From contig CAVNZM010000016.1 in assembly GCA_963693365.1 (NCBI GenBank), positions 3,906,001 through 3,970,000 on the forward strand: a DNA stretch of 64,000 nucleotides. Reading direction: 5' to 3'. The stretch's first letter is position 1, and each line of letters begins with the position of its first letter. This document shows positions 27,961-54,480 of the stretch, piece after piece. This DNA is from Amoebidium appalachense. Taxonomy: Eukaryota; Ichthyosporea. The position numbers and the translations under genes were made by a program. A model generated the notes under the pieces. The model saw only the letters and a list, made by a program, of their open reading frames with translations, made no database searches and was not told where the DNA came from.

Positions 27961-28513
27961 TTACTGAAGATCAGCCCCCGTGAGCACCTTGAAAGCTTCC
28001 ACATACTTCTCCAGTGTTCTCTCGACCACGTCAGCAGGCAGGGTCACAGGATGGGTCTTGTCAAAGTTGATGCTCTCGAGCCAGTCACGCACATACTGTA
28101 CGTGTGTGTGTATGCGTGTACGTGTGTGTGTGTGTGTGTGTGTGTTTGTGTGTGTTTGTGTGTGCGTGCGTGCGTGTGTTTGTGTGTGTGGATAGGTGGG
28201 GAGGGGGGGGGGTGCGTGTGAGGGCGAGGGGGAAAGGGGGGGCGAGGAATTTGGTGGAGGTGTGGAGGCGTGGAGGTGCGTGTGTGTTGTGTTGTGGGGG
28301 GAGGGATGTGAGGATAGGCGTGTTGGTATAAGTAGTACGAGTGTTGGTGTGGTTTGCTTTAGCAGACGTGTATAAGTGTTGATGTGATTATGATTAAATG
28401 TGATGCACATGATCATATAGGGGGGTACGTTGAATGGAATATGAAAATAAGCAACACAGCAATAGAGAAGAAACCGAGGAGAGAGCGCGAAGAGAGAGAG
28501 GGAGAGGATGGCG

Positions 28514-28550
<37 letters not shown>

Positions 28551-28560
28551 GGAAGGGTGG

Positions 28561-28597
<37 letters not shown>

Positions 28598-28647
28598 GGG
28601 GGAGAAAGCGAGAGGTGGAGAGAGACGGAGAGTGAGAGAGTGGGGGG

Positions 28648-28683
<36 letters not shown>

Positions 28684-28967
28684 GGGTGGGGGGGGGGGGG
28701 GGGGGGGGAAGCAACAGCAAGAGAGGGAGAGAAAGAGAGAGAGCGAGAGGGAGAGCGAGAGAGAGAGAGAGGGGGGGGGGGGGGGGGGGGGGGGGGGGAT
28801 GGCGTGAATGTGTGTGTTGTGGGTGTAGAAAAAATGTAAAGGTATCCACGGTCAAAACTTCCAGGATTGACCCAGAGTTTTGAGCAAACATAGCCCAAAA
28901 CGAAAAACTACAAAACAAAAACACTAAGAGAGAGAGAAGGAGGGAGGGAGAGAGAGAGGGTGTGTGT

Positions 28968-29012
<45 letters not shown>

Positions 29013-29869
29013 GAGAGAGAGGGAGGGAGGGAGGGAGAGAGAGGGAGGGAAGGGGGCGGGGGTGGGGGGGGGGGGAGAGGGAGGGGAGGGAGGGGAGGGA
29101 GAGGGAGGGAGGGGGAGAGGGAGGGAGGGAGGGAGGGGGGGGGGGGGGGGGGGGAGGGGAGAGAGGGAGGGAGGGAGGGAGGGAGAGAGAGAGGGAGAGA
29201 GAGAGAGAGGGAGGGAGGGAGGGAGAGAGAGGGAGGGAAGGGGGCGGGGGGGGGGGGGGGGGGAGGGAAAGGGGAGGGAGGGGGAGAGGGAGGGAGGGAG
29301 GGAGGGAGGGAGGGAGGGGGAGGGGGAGAAAAAGAGGGAGGGGGAGAGAGACAGAAAATCCAAAGGAAACGAAAGAAATATTGCACTCTGCGCACCTGCT
29401 TGTCGTAGCTGTTTTGGTTCTTGCCCGGGGCATATTCGTCGGCAGGCCAGAAACGGCTGCTGTCGGGGGTGAGTGCCTCGTCTCCAAGCACTGTACGTGT
29501 GTGTGTGTACGTGTGTGTGTGTGTACGTGCGTGTGTAGATGTGCGAACGTGAATATGTGTTTGTGCGTGTACTGTATTCGTGCGCGCACGGTGTGTGTGG
29601 ACATGGTTGGGTGTATATCGGCGAAAGCATGTCAGTCTTGTGCAAATGTTTTCGTTTCTTGTGCACACAAACCAGACAGAATGGGGCAACCAGGAGGACA
29701 CAGAGAATGTGTGCTGTTAGGGGGTACGTGGGTACAGGTAGAAAAAGGCAAATAGGACGAGATTTTTGCACCTTTACAAACACACACACACAAATTGAGA
29801 GAGCCTGAAAAGAAAAACATTGTGTGCGCAAACCCACCCACCCATCCACCCACCCACACGGGGCGCGCG

Positions 29870-29912
<43 letters not shown>

Positions 29913-30416
29913 ACAGTGCAGCACAAGGCTAGGTTTCTCGCAGTTTCTGTGTATGGCCCATGCATATTACCTGATCCAATTTCGACCAACAACAACACAT
30001 ACACTAATCGAGTTTATCTTCCTTGGAATGCCGTAGTTAGGATTACCGGAAGGCAACACTCCACAGTAATCTTAACATTCATCCTGGAGGAGGAGGGGTG
30101 GAGGGCGGATAGTGGGGTTGGGAGGGAGAGGGAGGGGGGGGGGGGACAGATGGTGGAGGTTGTGGTGTTTGTGTGTGTGGGCGTGTATGCTTGTGTCTGT
30201 GCGCACGTGTATGTGGGGTGTGTGTGTGTGCGTGTCTGTGTGCACACACACACGTGTGGGTGTATGTGGGTGTTTGTGTGTGGGCAAAGGAACTGGTGCT
30301 GATGAGGGGTGAGATCCCCGGGGGGGGGGTGGGGGGGTCCAAAATACAATGGACACATTCCTGACGGACAATGATAATGCATATTTCACACAGAGAGTGA
30401 GGGGGAGCGGTCGGAA

Positions 30417-30452
<36 letters not shown>

Positions 30453-31252
30453 GGAGGGGTTTGATGGTGATATATGAATTAGAGGACTGGAGTATGGAGG
30501 TGCGGACGACGGAATGAAAAGAGAAAAAGGGGCAGATTCATTACCGAGAGTGCCATTTTCATCCAGACCAAACTCAAACTTGGTGTCGGCAATAATGATG
30601 CCTCGGGTGGCGGCGTATTCGGCTGCCGTCTCATACAGCTTGATGGCCAGGGCAGACATCTGAAGTGAATTTACGCTGTTAGGTGGAGATATGACGAGAT
30701 AGTGGTGGGAGAAGTGCAACATGTGGTGGCATAATCCTCATAGAGCTTAATGGCCAGGACAGACATCTGAAGTGAAATTACGCTGTTAGGGGAGATATGA
30801 CGAGATAGTGGTGGGAGAAGTGCAATATGTGGTGGCATAATCCTCATAAGAGCTTAATGGCCAGGGCAGACATCTGAAGTGAAATTACGCTGTTAGGGGG
30901 AGATATGACGAGATGGTGGTTGAAGAAATACAATAGGGGATTACGCCTGGTTGAAGGCGTAGTTGGCGAAAATGAAGAGTTTTGGGGGAAAAACGTTGAT
31001 AGTAGAGAAAAGGGATATATATGCCGAAGGACAGCTGCTCGGGGGATGGAACGGTGCTACAACAATACTAATGCTGCCAAATTTCAAGGGACACGCAGTC
31101 ACATGTTAGAAACAAAGAACAAAGAAAACAAAGAAAAAAAACCAGGCACATGCACGTCCAAATCCTTCCTCCTAACCCCCCACACACGCACAAGCGCACA
31201 CAGACACAACACACAAACCCTCACACGCATCAACACACGCGCTCCCACTGCT

Positions 31253-31283
<31 letters not shown>

Positions 31284-31286
31284 TCC

Positions 31287-31338
<52 letters not shown>

Positions 31339-31725
31339 TCTGCTCACCCATCCCCCCCACCCCACCCCCCCAAACACGCACACTCATGCAAATCGGGCGT
31401 CATCGGGACACACAGTCCCACAAACTGCACCCTCCCCCCCTCCCCCTCCCCTCCCCTCCCCCCCCCCCCCCCCCCTTCCCCTCCTTAACACCCCCTCCTT
31501 CCCTTCCTCAACACCCCATCCCCCCTTCCCTTCCGTCTCCAACCGCCCCCTTCTCCCCCCACAAATTGTCACCTTGTCATTCAGCTCCTTGCCGATGATT
31601 GCCGCCGCCTTGTCCGGGTGGATGTTCTCATCTGCAACACAGAGAGAAATCATCAGCAAAAAAAAAAAGAGACACAGGAATTGTCTTGCATGGTGCAGCA
31701 GCGCAAAAAAAAAAAAAAAAGGTGT

Positions 31726-31771
<46 letters not shown>

Positions 31772-32086
31772 GGGGGAGAGAGGGGGGAGGGGGGGGGGAG
31801 GAAAGGGCGGAGAAAAAGGAAATAAAGTGACAAAGAAACACTTCTGGCCAAGGGAATGTAAGCAAAGGGTTACAATGAAATCGCCAACAAGCACACATGG
31901 AACCGAAAACACTCAATCCATTGAATCCACTGGCTGTGAGGGGAGGGGCAGGGGGTGGAGCAGAAGGAAAAGGGGGAGGGGATGGAGAGGCAGGGGGGAG
32001 AAATTTGCAGGAAAGAAAAACAAGGGGCGGAGGAGTTCGAGAGGTTTCTTTTTCTTTTTTTTTTTTTTTTTGGGGGGGGGGGGGGG

Positions 32087-32124
<38 letters not shown>

Positions 32125-32671
32125 GAGAGAGAGGGGGAGAAAAAGGATGAAGTGCATGTGCCTGCATGTGGTGCGCACGTGTGTGTCCGTGTCCTTGCAT
32201 GTGTGTGTGTGTGTGTATGTGTGCATACGTGCATGTGTCTGCAGGAATGTGGGTGTGTGTGTGTGTGTGTGTGCATGCACGCACGTGAATGTGTGTGTGT
32301 GTGTGTGTGCGCGCGCGCGTGTGAATGTGTGTGTGAGGGGGGGGGGGGGGGGGGGGGGTACACGTACCGTGGCCCTCATCTGCCTTTGTGCTGGGGGTGT
32401 AGAGGGGTTGGGGCAGCTTGGAGCAGTTCTGAAGGCCCTCGGGCAGCTTGATGTCACACACAGTGCCCTTGCTTTGGTACTCCTATGAAGGGGAGGAGAA
32501 GGGGGGAGGGGGGTTAGAATCCGGGGAGAGAGGGGCAGGAGGAGGGTGGGAAGGAGGGAGTTGAGGTTTAGAATGCATTGCACAGTAAGGCTTCCAGAAG
32601 AAAAGTACCAAGAGAATGAGAGAGAGGAAGAGAGAGAGAGAGAGGGAGAGGGAGAGAGAGGGAAAGGGGAG

Positions 32672-32707
<36 letters not shown>

Positions 32708-33032
32708 AAAAAGTCGAGAGGGAGCAGAAAGTTGAGTGAAAGTGGGCATCGTGGGAAATTGCAGAGTGGTATCCCAGTGTGAGTATGGGCGCATGCGCGC
32801 AGACATGTGTGTGTGTGTGTGTGTGTGTGTATGCCTGCCGCGAGTGCAAGCAGAGTACGTGCACGTGTACGCTCGATGTGTCTGTGTGTCGTAAACTGAA
32901 AGTACACGGGTTTGCATGTGGGCGCAGTGTCACGTGTGTGCATAAGTGTGTTGCGCACATCTGTCCCCATGTATGTGTTGTGTACGCATATGTCTGTGTG
33001 CGGTTGGGATTATGCTTGCGTGAGGAGGCATG

Positions 33033-33093
<61 letters not shown>

Positions 33094-33302
33094 GTGTGTG
33101 TGTGCATGCGAACGAGCAGGCACACACGCTTGCATGTTTACGTGTGCCCACAGTGTTCTGGGTGCGCACATGCACGTGCACACGTCAACCTCGATGCACG
33201 GGCGTGTCACGTAAACGACGTGTGTGGAATATGTTTGGACCCTGGTGGTCAGACGCCCACAAACGTTTGTTTGTGCTTGTGCAATGCAGGCACGTACGCA
33301 TG

Positions 33303-33356
<54 letters not shown>

Positions 33357-35131
33357 GGTGTGAGTGTGCAAGTGTGTTACATGTTCTTTCATGTATGAGT
33401 GTGCATTCTGTGGATGGGGCGGTGAGCAGGTTGGCGGCAAGAACGACAACGGTGAACGCGGGGGGGGGGGGGGGGGGGGGGGGAGGGGGGGGTTGAATGC
33501 GTCATAAAGTAAGAAGTACACATGAACAACGGATAACACGATGCAGAGTGCAAACCATACATAGAGAGTATGCGTCATAAGCAGAGCCCATCCCCATGGG
33601 AGGCCCACGGGGGGGGGGGGGGGGGGGGAGGAGTTGGGGGGGGGGGGGGGGGAGAGAGAGAGAGGGAGGAGGAGAGTGAAGGAGTGGATGGGGAGGAGGG
33701 GGACCTAGAATGTGTCACAGAGCACAAGAATAACAACATCAAGCAAGTTCTGCAAAGCACACACATAGAAATCGCATCATAAGTAGAGCCCGTAGAGCCC
33801 TTCGTCTGTGTGTGGGGTGGGTGGGGGGAGAAAGCCATTTAGAAGAGTTTGAGCCACGCAGGGGACACATGCACACAGGATTTGCTTTTTTTTTTTTTTT
33901 TACCTTCCAGCCGCTGCCGGTGATGTATCCGCGGACAATCACCTCGACGGGAAGCATCTTCAGCTTCTTGACGAGCTGAGAGCGACCACGAAGCTGGTCG
34001 GCATACTTCTGGACCTGATATTTGCATGAAATCCGTTAGTTTATATTTTGAATCTTTTGGAAGGGGCAGGAGGGGGGGAAGGGGAGGAAGGCACCCTTCT
34101 ATATTCGTTTCGTTGCAAGAATCTTCTTCTTCTTGTCCTTGGAGGCTGTGCTACGAAAGCCAGGAACGGTAGAAGTTTCAATGCGGCCACATCGCAACAC
34201 CATCACTTCCCCTAATGTAGATGAATGTAGATGCGCCATGGCCAACAAGCTCGGTCATATAACAGATGTGTATAGCTTTTATAGTGGAGATATTAAGTGT
34301 CTGGCTAAAGAAGAGGGAAGGGGAACTTGCCTTCTCGGGCATCTCCTCCACCTTGTCGGTGATGACGTGGTTAGGGCAGATGTCCTTGAAAAGATTGAAC
34401 CAGAACAAGCTGATTTGGTTCAACACCTTGCCCTTGTCGGGAATACCGTTGTTCATCACCTGGCGGAAGGGGACATCATAAGTGGGTATGGAGGGAAGAG
34501 CGACGTATGCAGGAAATACGGGGGGTCTCTTGGAACTATGTTGTAAAAGAGAGGCGGGGACGGGAAAGGGGGGGAAGGGGGGATAAGGGGGGGTTGCCAA
34601 AAGGTCGGCTTAGGGCAAAGTGCTGCTTGGGAGGGGTTGACCATGGCGTACATAATGGTTTTTTGCGTGTATGGATCTTGAGGAAGCAGGGGGAGGCGGA
34701 ATGCGAAAAAAGAATTGTGGCGTATTTTTCCTTTGTGTTTCCTAGACTAAGATGTCAATCGACATGCCTTGGCTGCTTATCGTTAGGGTTGGCTGTTCAA
34801 GCACATCTAACTATATGGTCCCTGGAATCCATAAAAATGGGAAGAAAACGTTTGCTTGCACTACAGATGTACTTCCTCCCACCTCAAAACCCCTCTATAG
34901 TCAAAATGCTGCAACAATCAAAAACCCTTCTTTTCAGCAACTAGCATTTCCAAGCAAATTTCTTGAAACGATAGCCGAGGTAGGGGGTTCTGGAAAACAT
35001 ACAACATCGAATGCGCTGAGCCGGTCAGAGACCACAAACAGCAGCGAATCCTCGTCCACCTCATAGACATCGCGGACTTTGCCCCTCGCCACGAGCTTAA
35101 GGTCGGGGAGATCGGTCTGTTGCAGCGCCAT
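27961..35131 (-). CDS. purC: Phosphoribosylaminoimidazole-succinocarboxamide (SAICAR) synthetase
   Basis: Eight exons with consistent phases: 35003-35131, 34331-34459, 33904-34014, 32368-32482, 31573-31631, 30545-30659, 29396-29490 and 27961-28095, giving 295 residues, the usual length of the single-function fungal/bacterial enzyme (ADE1/PurC). It ligates aspartate to CAIR using ATP, the eighth step toward IMP. Family signatures appear in order: [60 protein letters not shown] ([11 protein letters not shown]), [16 protein letters not shown] and [14 protein letters not shown]. Animals fuse this enzyme to AIR carboxylase; this one is not fused. Intron 2 (34015-34330) begins GC rather than GT (AAG then GCAAGT), forced by frame and homology. 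The gene diverges from the exonuclease gene across about 690 bases and converges with the bZIP gene. It appears intact. Confidence 0.95.
30635..30900 (-). repeat. Triplicated intron end and start of purC exon 6
   Basis: On the minus strand the acceptor and exon start (ACTTCAG then ATGTCTGCCCTGGCCATCAA) occur at 30659 (real), 30766 and 30873, an exact 107-base period. The two extra copies read ATGTCTG(T/C)CCTGGCCATTAA, then run into intron-like sequence without a donor. Confidence 0.9.
33492..33600 (-). repeat. Poly-C-tailed dispersed repeat, inverted copy F
   Basis: On the minus strand it reads GGATGGGCTCTGCTTATGAC, continues to GTACTTC and GCATTCAACC, and ends in poly-C (poly-G on plus at 33461-33491). 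It lies in purC intron 3, in the sense direction of purC. Confidence 0.7.
33709..33805 (-). repeat. Poly-C-tailed dispersed repeat, degraded copy G
   Basis: The minus strand carries GGGCTCTACTTATGATGCGA and ends GTGACACATTCTAGG before a C-rich (G on plus) tract. It is more diverged than copy F beside it. Confidence 0.45.
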
Positions 35132-35821
35132 CCTTCAGGAAGAAAAAACAAAACAAGAAAGAGACGAGAGTGATGTTTGCAACGAATCTTCCTAAAACGC
35201 AAGAGACCACTGAACACAAACTGTAAGCGAGAGCGGCACGTGTACATTGTGCCATTGGGTGCGTGCCAGCTTCTTCCCGCCAAAAATAATAAGCTGCCAT
35301 ATTAGGCTTATCAGTTTAGCCCTGTATGACGTCAGTGTTTATTTTAGGCACAATTTGAAAGAAGCATGATCTAAAAATATCTTTATTGGCCCATTCCAAG
35401 GGAAGGGGAAAGCTTTAGTCTGTGCAGTAGACTGCGTCATTAATGACGCAAGTTTTTCTTTGAGGAGCGGCAGAGCAGGAAAGATTATTTCTTTAAAATG
35501 CAGTCAAGGGGTTTCCATTTTGAACTACTTGTATACTGTGGTGTACTGTACATGCTACCAGGTGTTTGGCAGTTGGGGAAAAGAACAGCTTACTGAAGCG
35601 ACAAAATTGAAGTGACCAGACATTGGGTTTTGCACTATATGCCCGTTTTGGTATCTCAGGCTTCTATAATGGAATCCCGGCAAACGGCGCCTAACCGCTG
35701 AACTAGCACCACACATCCTGCTTGCATCTCAAGCCATTGGGCTCGCTCTTTCATCTCCTACCCTCTCCACCTTGCCCCAGTCACCGCCAACGTTTCGATC
35801 ACCATCTTGTTAACATTCAAG
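35132..35821. promoter_or_regulatory. Divergent promoter of purC and the exonuclease gene
   Basis: A perfect palindromic CRE (TGACGTCA) lies at 35327-35334. An 18-base palindrome TGCGTCATTAATGACGCA at 35433-35450 places two bZIP half-sites head to head. ATTGG/CCATTGG-type CCAAT motifs occur near 35383 and 35731. A minus-strand stretch near 35675-35710 (TAGTTCAGCGGTTAGG) resembles a tRNA A box but has no matching 3' half. Confidence 0.55.
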
Positions 35822-49801
<13,980 letters not shown>

Positions 49802-50271
49802 GGGAACCTGAAGAGTCTTAACGTGATGATGGATTTGTTGAGAGAACGAAAATGATTTCGTTGGACGTTTCCTCCTCTCCCCCCCCCCCCCTCCCCCTCT
49901 AAAAAAACAAAACAAACAAACAAAAAAAAAAAATGATTGTGTTGCCTACCGTGTTTCGTGAATGTTAACTTCGTGCGTTGTAACACATCTGTTCCTCCCT
50001 CCCTCCCCCCCCCCCCCCCTCCCCCCCCCTTTTTTTTTTGGGGGGGGGGGGGGGGGGGGAAGGGGGGGGTCTTTGTTTTTTCCTGAGTCGTTTTGCTACG
50101 GTCCCTGTTGATACCAGCGAAACATAAGCTGGTGGTGAAAAGCACACGACTGCACACGACACAGTTTGGCGTGCACAGTCGGAAACACAGGCACGCATAT
50201 GTGCATGGCGTGATTTTGTTGCACCCATACGGCTACGAAATTATGCACACACACATCCATCAAGTGTTTAG

Positions 50272-50352
<81 letters not shown>

Positions 50353-51306
50353 GTAACTAGCTACCAATTTGGCTGTAAGAATTCGAATAGTATTTTGTTA
50401 GATTCCTACCGATTTGCATCCCCTGTTTGTGGTGGGCGGGCCGGGGGAGAAAGGGGGGGGGGGGGGGGGGGGGGGGATAATGATGCATGTGTGTCCACTA
50501 CCCTGTATAGTAACATGTCCATAGAATTTCGGGTAGTTGTACTGGGGGAGACATATCCGTGCTATATTATATTCTGCGTATCATGTATAGGTGGGAGGGA
50601 TGTGTATGTGTGTATGTATATGTATATGCAGCGCACACGTGTCTATTTTTGGGTGTGCAAGGGTGTATGTTGTGGTCGGGATGGTGATGGTTGCCCGAGG
50701 AGTTTTGTTCAAGCTTTGTTCATGTTTTTAAGATAGGTTTTTAGATATTAAAAAATAATTAAAACTGTTTATGTTTGAGCAAAAGCACCCTCCCTATGTA
50801 TCTTTGCCATTCAACGGTACGTATGTAGTTTCTTGGCAACTTCAGGCAGTGAACTCAGTAGACCGGTGCCACTTGCACGTTCACTTCTGAATAAAAAAAA
50901 AAAGGGTTTTTTTTTGTCAAAGGCAAATGAATTGACTATCAATGGATCTATTCAACTATGTGGCTGGACGTTTATAGAAAGCGGTCTTTGGACTACTTCT
51001 GTAATATAGTTCTCTATGGGTATGTGAAGAGTTTATGGGTGGGTGGGTGGGGAGGGGGGGGGGGGGGGATATATCATTTTAAATTGAGTTACAGCCCTAA
51101 TTTAGTTAACAGCAAAGAGTCAAAACAGAGAGGCAAAGCGAGGAGAGGGGATATCGATATCCGCGACCGTCATGGGGGGGAGGGGGGGGGGGGGGGTTAA
51201 CATAAGCGGGCAAATTCTGAAGCGGGAGGTCTAGGCAGGGACAATATTCGAAGGGGGAGAAGGGGGGGGGGGGAGGGGGAAGAGAGAGAGAGAATATCTA
51301 GCTAGC

Positions 51307-51361
<55 letters not shown>

Positions 51362-51363
51362 TT

Positions 51364-51407
<44 letters not shown>

Positions 51408-51930
51408 TGTGTGTGTGTGTGCGTGTGTGTGTGTGAGTGTGTGCGTGCATGTTTGTGTGTCGAGTGAGGGTGACTGAGAGAGTGTACGTGTGTGAGAGAG
51501 TGAGAGACGACGTGTGAGTTGTGAGTGCTATCAAAATTCATTTTGTGACAGCAATATCTTCGCGTGCGTGCACGCCGTTTACACGTGACATGGCTTGATT
51601 TTTCTGTGTGTATGCGCTACTGATCGATTGTTTATTGATGATAGCATAGTAGATACATAAACTTCATGATCTGCCGGCCAAAACTGCCGTAGCCACGCTT
51701 AGCCCCTTGGTGATCACGTGCGCGCTGCACAGGCACGAGCTAGCCCGCCAACTTCAAGGTGTCCCTGAAAACCCGAAAAATGCCCCTAACTTTCAAGGTT
51801 AACGTTAGGTCCACCAATTAGGGGCGGCATATACCTCAACTAAGTTAAAAACTTTTGGAGAAATCTTCCGAGACGTCTCTAACCAAAACACAGATTTCAC
51901 ACAGGTAACTATTTTTGGGTATTGGTCATG
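49802..51930. other. Intergenic, microsatellite-rich
   Basis: This is the 3' flank of the exonuclease gene, then a T-to-G homopolymer junction (50030-50060), (CA)n at 50275-50351, poly-G tracts at 50455-50476 and 51050-51200, and (GA)n followed by (GT)n at 51285-51460. Unique sequence at 50360-51040 and 51540-51900 shows no recognisable gene. Confidence 0.55.
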
Positions 51931-52178
51931 AGAGATCCTTTAGATCTAGCATTACGATTGGTTTATAATGTACCACATTTCGCCAATCAAATATCTTATA
52001 TTTAGTACGCCAATGAAAGATCGGTAATGATTGATAGGCGCGTAGATTAGCCAATCACACAAATGTAAACAATCACTAAAAATCCACTTGCGTGGCACGA
52101 GAGCTCCGGCCCAGCAACTTGCCAGCAAGCCACCCCAGCCCGCGCCAGGCTTCCGGCTTGGGCTGGTGGGGTATAAAA
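51931..52178 (+). promoter_or_regulatory. CCAAT-box array and TATA box
   Basis: CCAAT motifs lie at 51931 (minus), 51957 (minus), 51983 (plus), 52010 (plus) and 52051 (plus). The first four are spaced 26, 26 and 27 bases. TATAAAA is at 52172-52178, placing transcription start near 52200, about 145 bases before the start codon at 52348. This is the clearest promoter in the window; CCAAT boxes are bound by NF-Y/HAP complexes. Confidence 0.65.
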
Positions 52179-52347
52179 GCACTCACATCACATGCTTTCA
52201 TTCACACAATCACATTGTGAAGCTAGCTTGACCAGCACTTCTACATCCCGTTTACAACACTGCATTTTTCGCTCAAGTCCATCTACACGCACCACCTCTC
52301 TCTCTCTCCTCTCATAAGTTTACCACTCTACTACCCACTACAAGAAA

Positions 52348-52860
52348 ATGAAGGTCCAAATCTCCACCCTCCTCGCCATTATCTCCGCCGTGGCTGCCCC
52401 GGTCTACGCCGCCGCCGAACTCGTCGAAGTCGCCCCCGCACCCCACATCACAGACATGCCCGCACCCCCCACCGTCCCAATCACCACCCCAACCACCCTG
52501 CCAACCGCCACCACAAGCAATGCAGGATATGGAGAGAACACCTCCGCGGGGGCGGGGACTCAGTCCACGGCTGCACCAGCCCCTGCCACTACCGCAGTAG
52601 ACACTATTCCTATCCCAGCCCCTTCTAACTCGGCCGCAAGTGTGGCTGTACCGGCGCCCGGTAGCGCAGCTCCAAGCACAGGAGCCACCACGGGAGTTGC
52701 CGCGGGGGCCTCGGCCGCGGTTGCCCTCGCGGGTGTTGCCGGTTGGATTGGGTACCGTAGGTACCGCGCCGCAAATATGGCTCCTTATGACCCGCAGTCG
52801 GTGACGGTGCTTGGGCCCCAGTCGGCAGTGGTGCTCGTTCCTGCTGATATGCAGGTGTAA
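52348..52860 (+). CDS. Secreted or surface Ala/Pro/Thr-rich single-pass protein
   Basis: Intronless frame of 170 residues with a good start context (AAGAAAATGA) and a CT-rich leader behind a TATA box. Residues 1-21 are a signal peptide ending APVYA. Residues 25-112 are a Pro/Thr/Ala/Ser-rich stretch suited to heavy O-glycosylation, with few charges and one or two NxT/S sites. Residues 116-136 form a small-residue transmembrane helix (GASAAVALAGVAGWIG) followed by the stop-transfer cluster YRRYR. A short tail of 30 residues follows. This is a type I membrane or wall-anchored mucin-like topology. No conserved domain is visible and function is unknown. The compact strong promoter suggests high expression. 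The 3' flank carries GT and GA repeats. Confidence 0.75.
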   Translation: MKVQISTLLAIISAVAAPVYAAAELVEVAPAPHITDMPAPPTVPITTPTTLPTATTSNAGYGENTSAGAGTQSTAAPAPATTAVDTIPIPAPSNSAASVAVPAPGSAAPSTGATTGVAAGASAAVALAGVAGWIGYRRYRAANMAPYDPQSVTVLGPQSAVVLVPADMQV

Positions 52861-52906
52861 ACGGAGAGGTTGGGATAAGTGTTTTCTTAATCATCTGCAT
52901 ATGATT

Positions 52907-52944
<38 letters not shown>

Positions 52945-54174
52945 TTTGAGAAAGTCCAGAGAGAGAGAGAGAGAGAGCGAGATAGAGAGAGAGAGAGGAT
53001 TCATGCAGGACGTGCGTGGAAAAGCAACGACCGGCAGAGATGGTGTCTTTTTTTTCTTTCATTATAAGCAAATGCCTGTTGAATATGCACGGGCAGGTAC
53101 TGTTTATGAGAGGAAGAGGAGTGTTCTTTGAAATAACGTTTTAAAATGGTAAGTACTTGAGCCCCGCAGCAGTGAGACGTGCTGAGGCCGTGGAGACAGG
53201 ATTCCCACGCCCTACCAGACACATGAATAAACCAAAACTCTGATTGTACCGTACTTCGTGACATTGTCAATTGCAAGCCACGCACACAGTATGTATAGCT
53301 AAAACTGGCGGCACCATTTCCTTGAGGTAATATCTCCCCTTCCAATTCTTTGATATTGATCACCCGATTAATAGCTGTCTCTTTGAGTTTTTATGTTGTC
53401 ATAAGTTGTGCACATTGATAATGGGTTGCTTACGAAATAACCGCTTACCCATGGATTACCACTCTCATTTCAATCCGGTGAAAAGCCCCTCCCTCCCTCC
53501 CTCCCCCCCCCCCCCCCTCGACACCTCTCCCCCCCCCCCCCCCCCCCCCCCCCCCTCTCTAACACCACCCCACACCCACCCCCCCAACCCAACCCCCGCT
53601 CCTCCTCGCCTACTATTCCCCCCCCCCCCCCCCCCTCCCCCCTCCCTCCCCCCTTCCCCCCAACACACACACCGATGTCTGCAGCACACACACACAGAGA
53701 ACGAACTTTTAACTGACACGTTGAAATGTACACACACACCACCTCCTCACTTCACAATAGCGAAAGTCATGCCTACAGGAACACGCAAGCCCAAGCAAGT
53801 GCAAATGTTCTCAACGTATTCCCCCCCCCTCCCCCCCCCCCCCTTCTCCCATCCCCAACACACAACAACATCCGCAAACCGATTTCTCACCAACACGTAC
53901 TCTGACATACACGGAGACTTTCACACACCCTTGAATCTTACACACACACCAATATTGACTTTAAAAAAATGCTGGTACGCGCGCGCACACGCACACGCAC
54001 ACGGCACACGCACACGCACACGCACACGCATGCACGCGTGCGCACGCACACACACGCACACACACACACACACACACGCACGCACGCACGCACGCATGCA
54101 CGCACGCACGCACGCACGCACACACCCACACAGACACACACACACGCACGCACTCACGCACGCACGCACGCACA

Positions 54175-54218
<44 letters not shown>

Positions 54219-54427
54219 TCGCGACACCACTCGTGGGTGACACTGTGTGTGTGTGTGCATGTGCATGTGTGCGTGCGTGTGTGTGAATTCGGTGTGCGCG
54301 TGCGTGTGCATCGGGACACCGTTTGTGGGCGACACTGTGTGTGTGTGTGCGTGCATGTGCATGCGCGTGTGCGTGTGTGTGAATTCGGTGTGCGTGTGCG
54401 TGTGCGTGTGCGTGCGTGTGCGTGTGC

Positions 54428-54480
<53 letters not shown>

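Noticed and set aside
28394-29701. 435-codon open frame on the minus strand, and similar long frames at 40878-42119, 42097-43038 and 41937-42707
   Set aside because: They are almost wholly Pro, Ser, Leu, His, Thr, Cys, Val or Gly runs read from CT, CA, GT and homopolymer tracts. Real purC and exonuclease exons interrupt the same intervals in other frames.
35660-35715. tRNA gene on the minus strand
   Set aside because: TAGTTCAGCGGTTAGG looks like a tRNA A box, but the D stem does not pair and there is no T arm or B box at the right distance. At most it is a tRNA-derived fragment.
52625-53071. Minus-strand frame overlapping the mucin-like gene
   Set aside because: It is the antisense shadow of a GC-rich coding region plus CA/CT repeats, with no independent signals.
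53001-53363. 120-codon minus-strand frame
   Set aside because: No promoter, motif or coding bias. It overlaps the 3' flank of the surface-protein gene.
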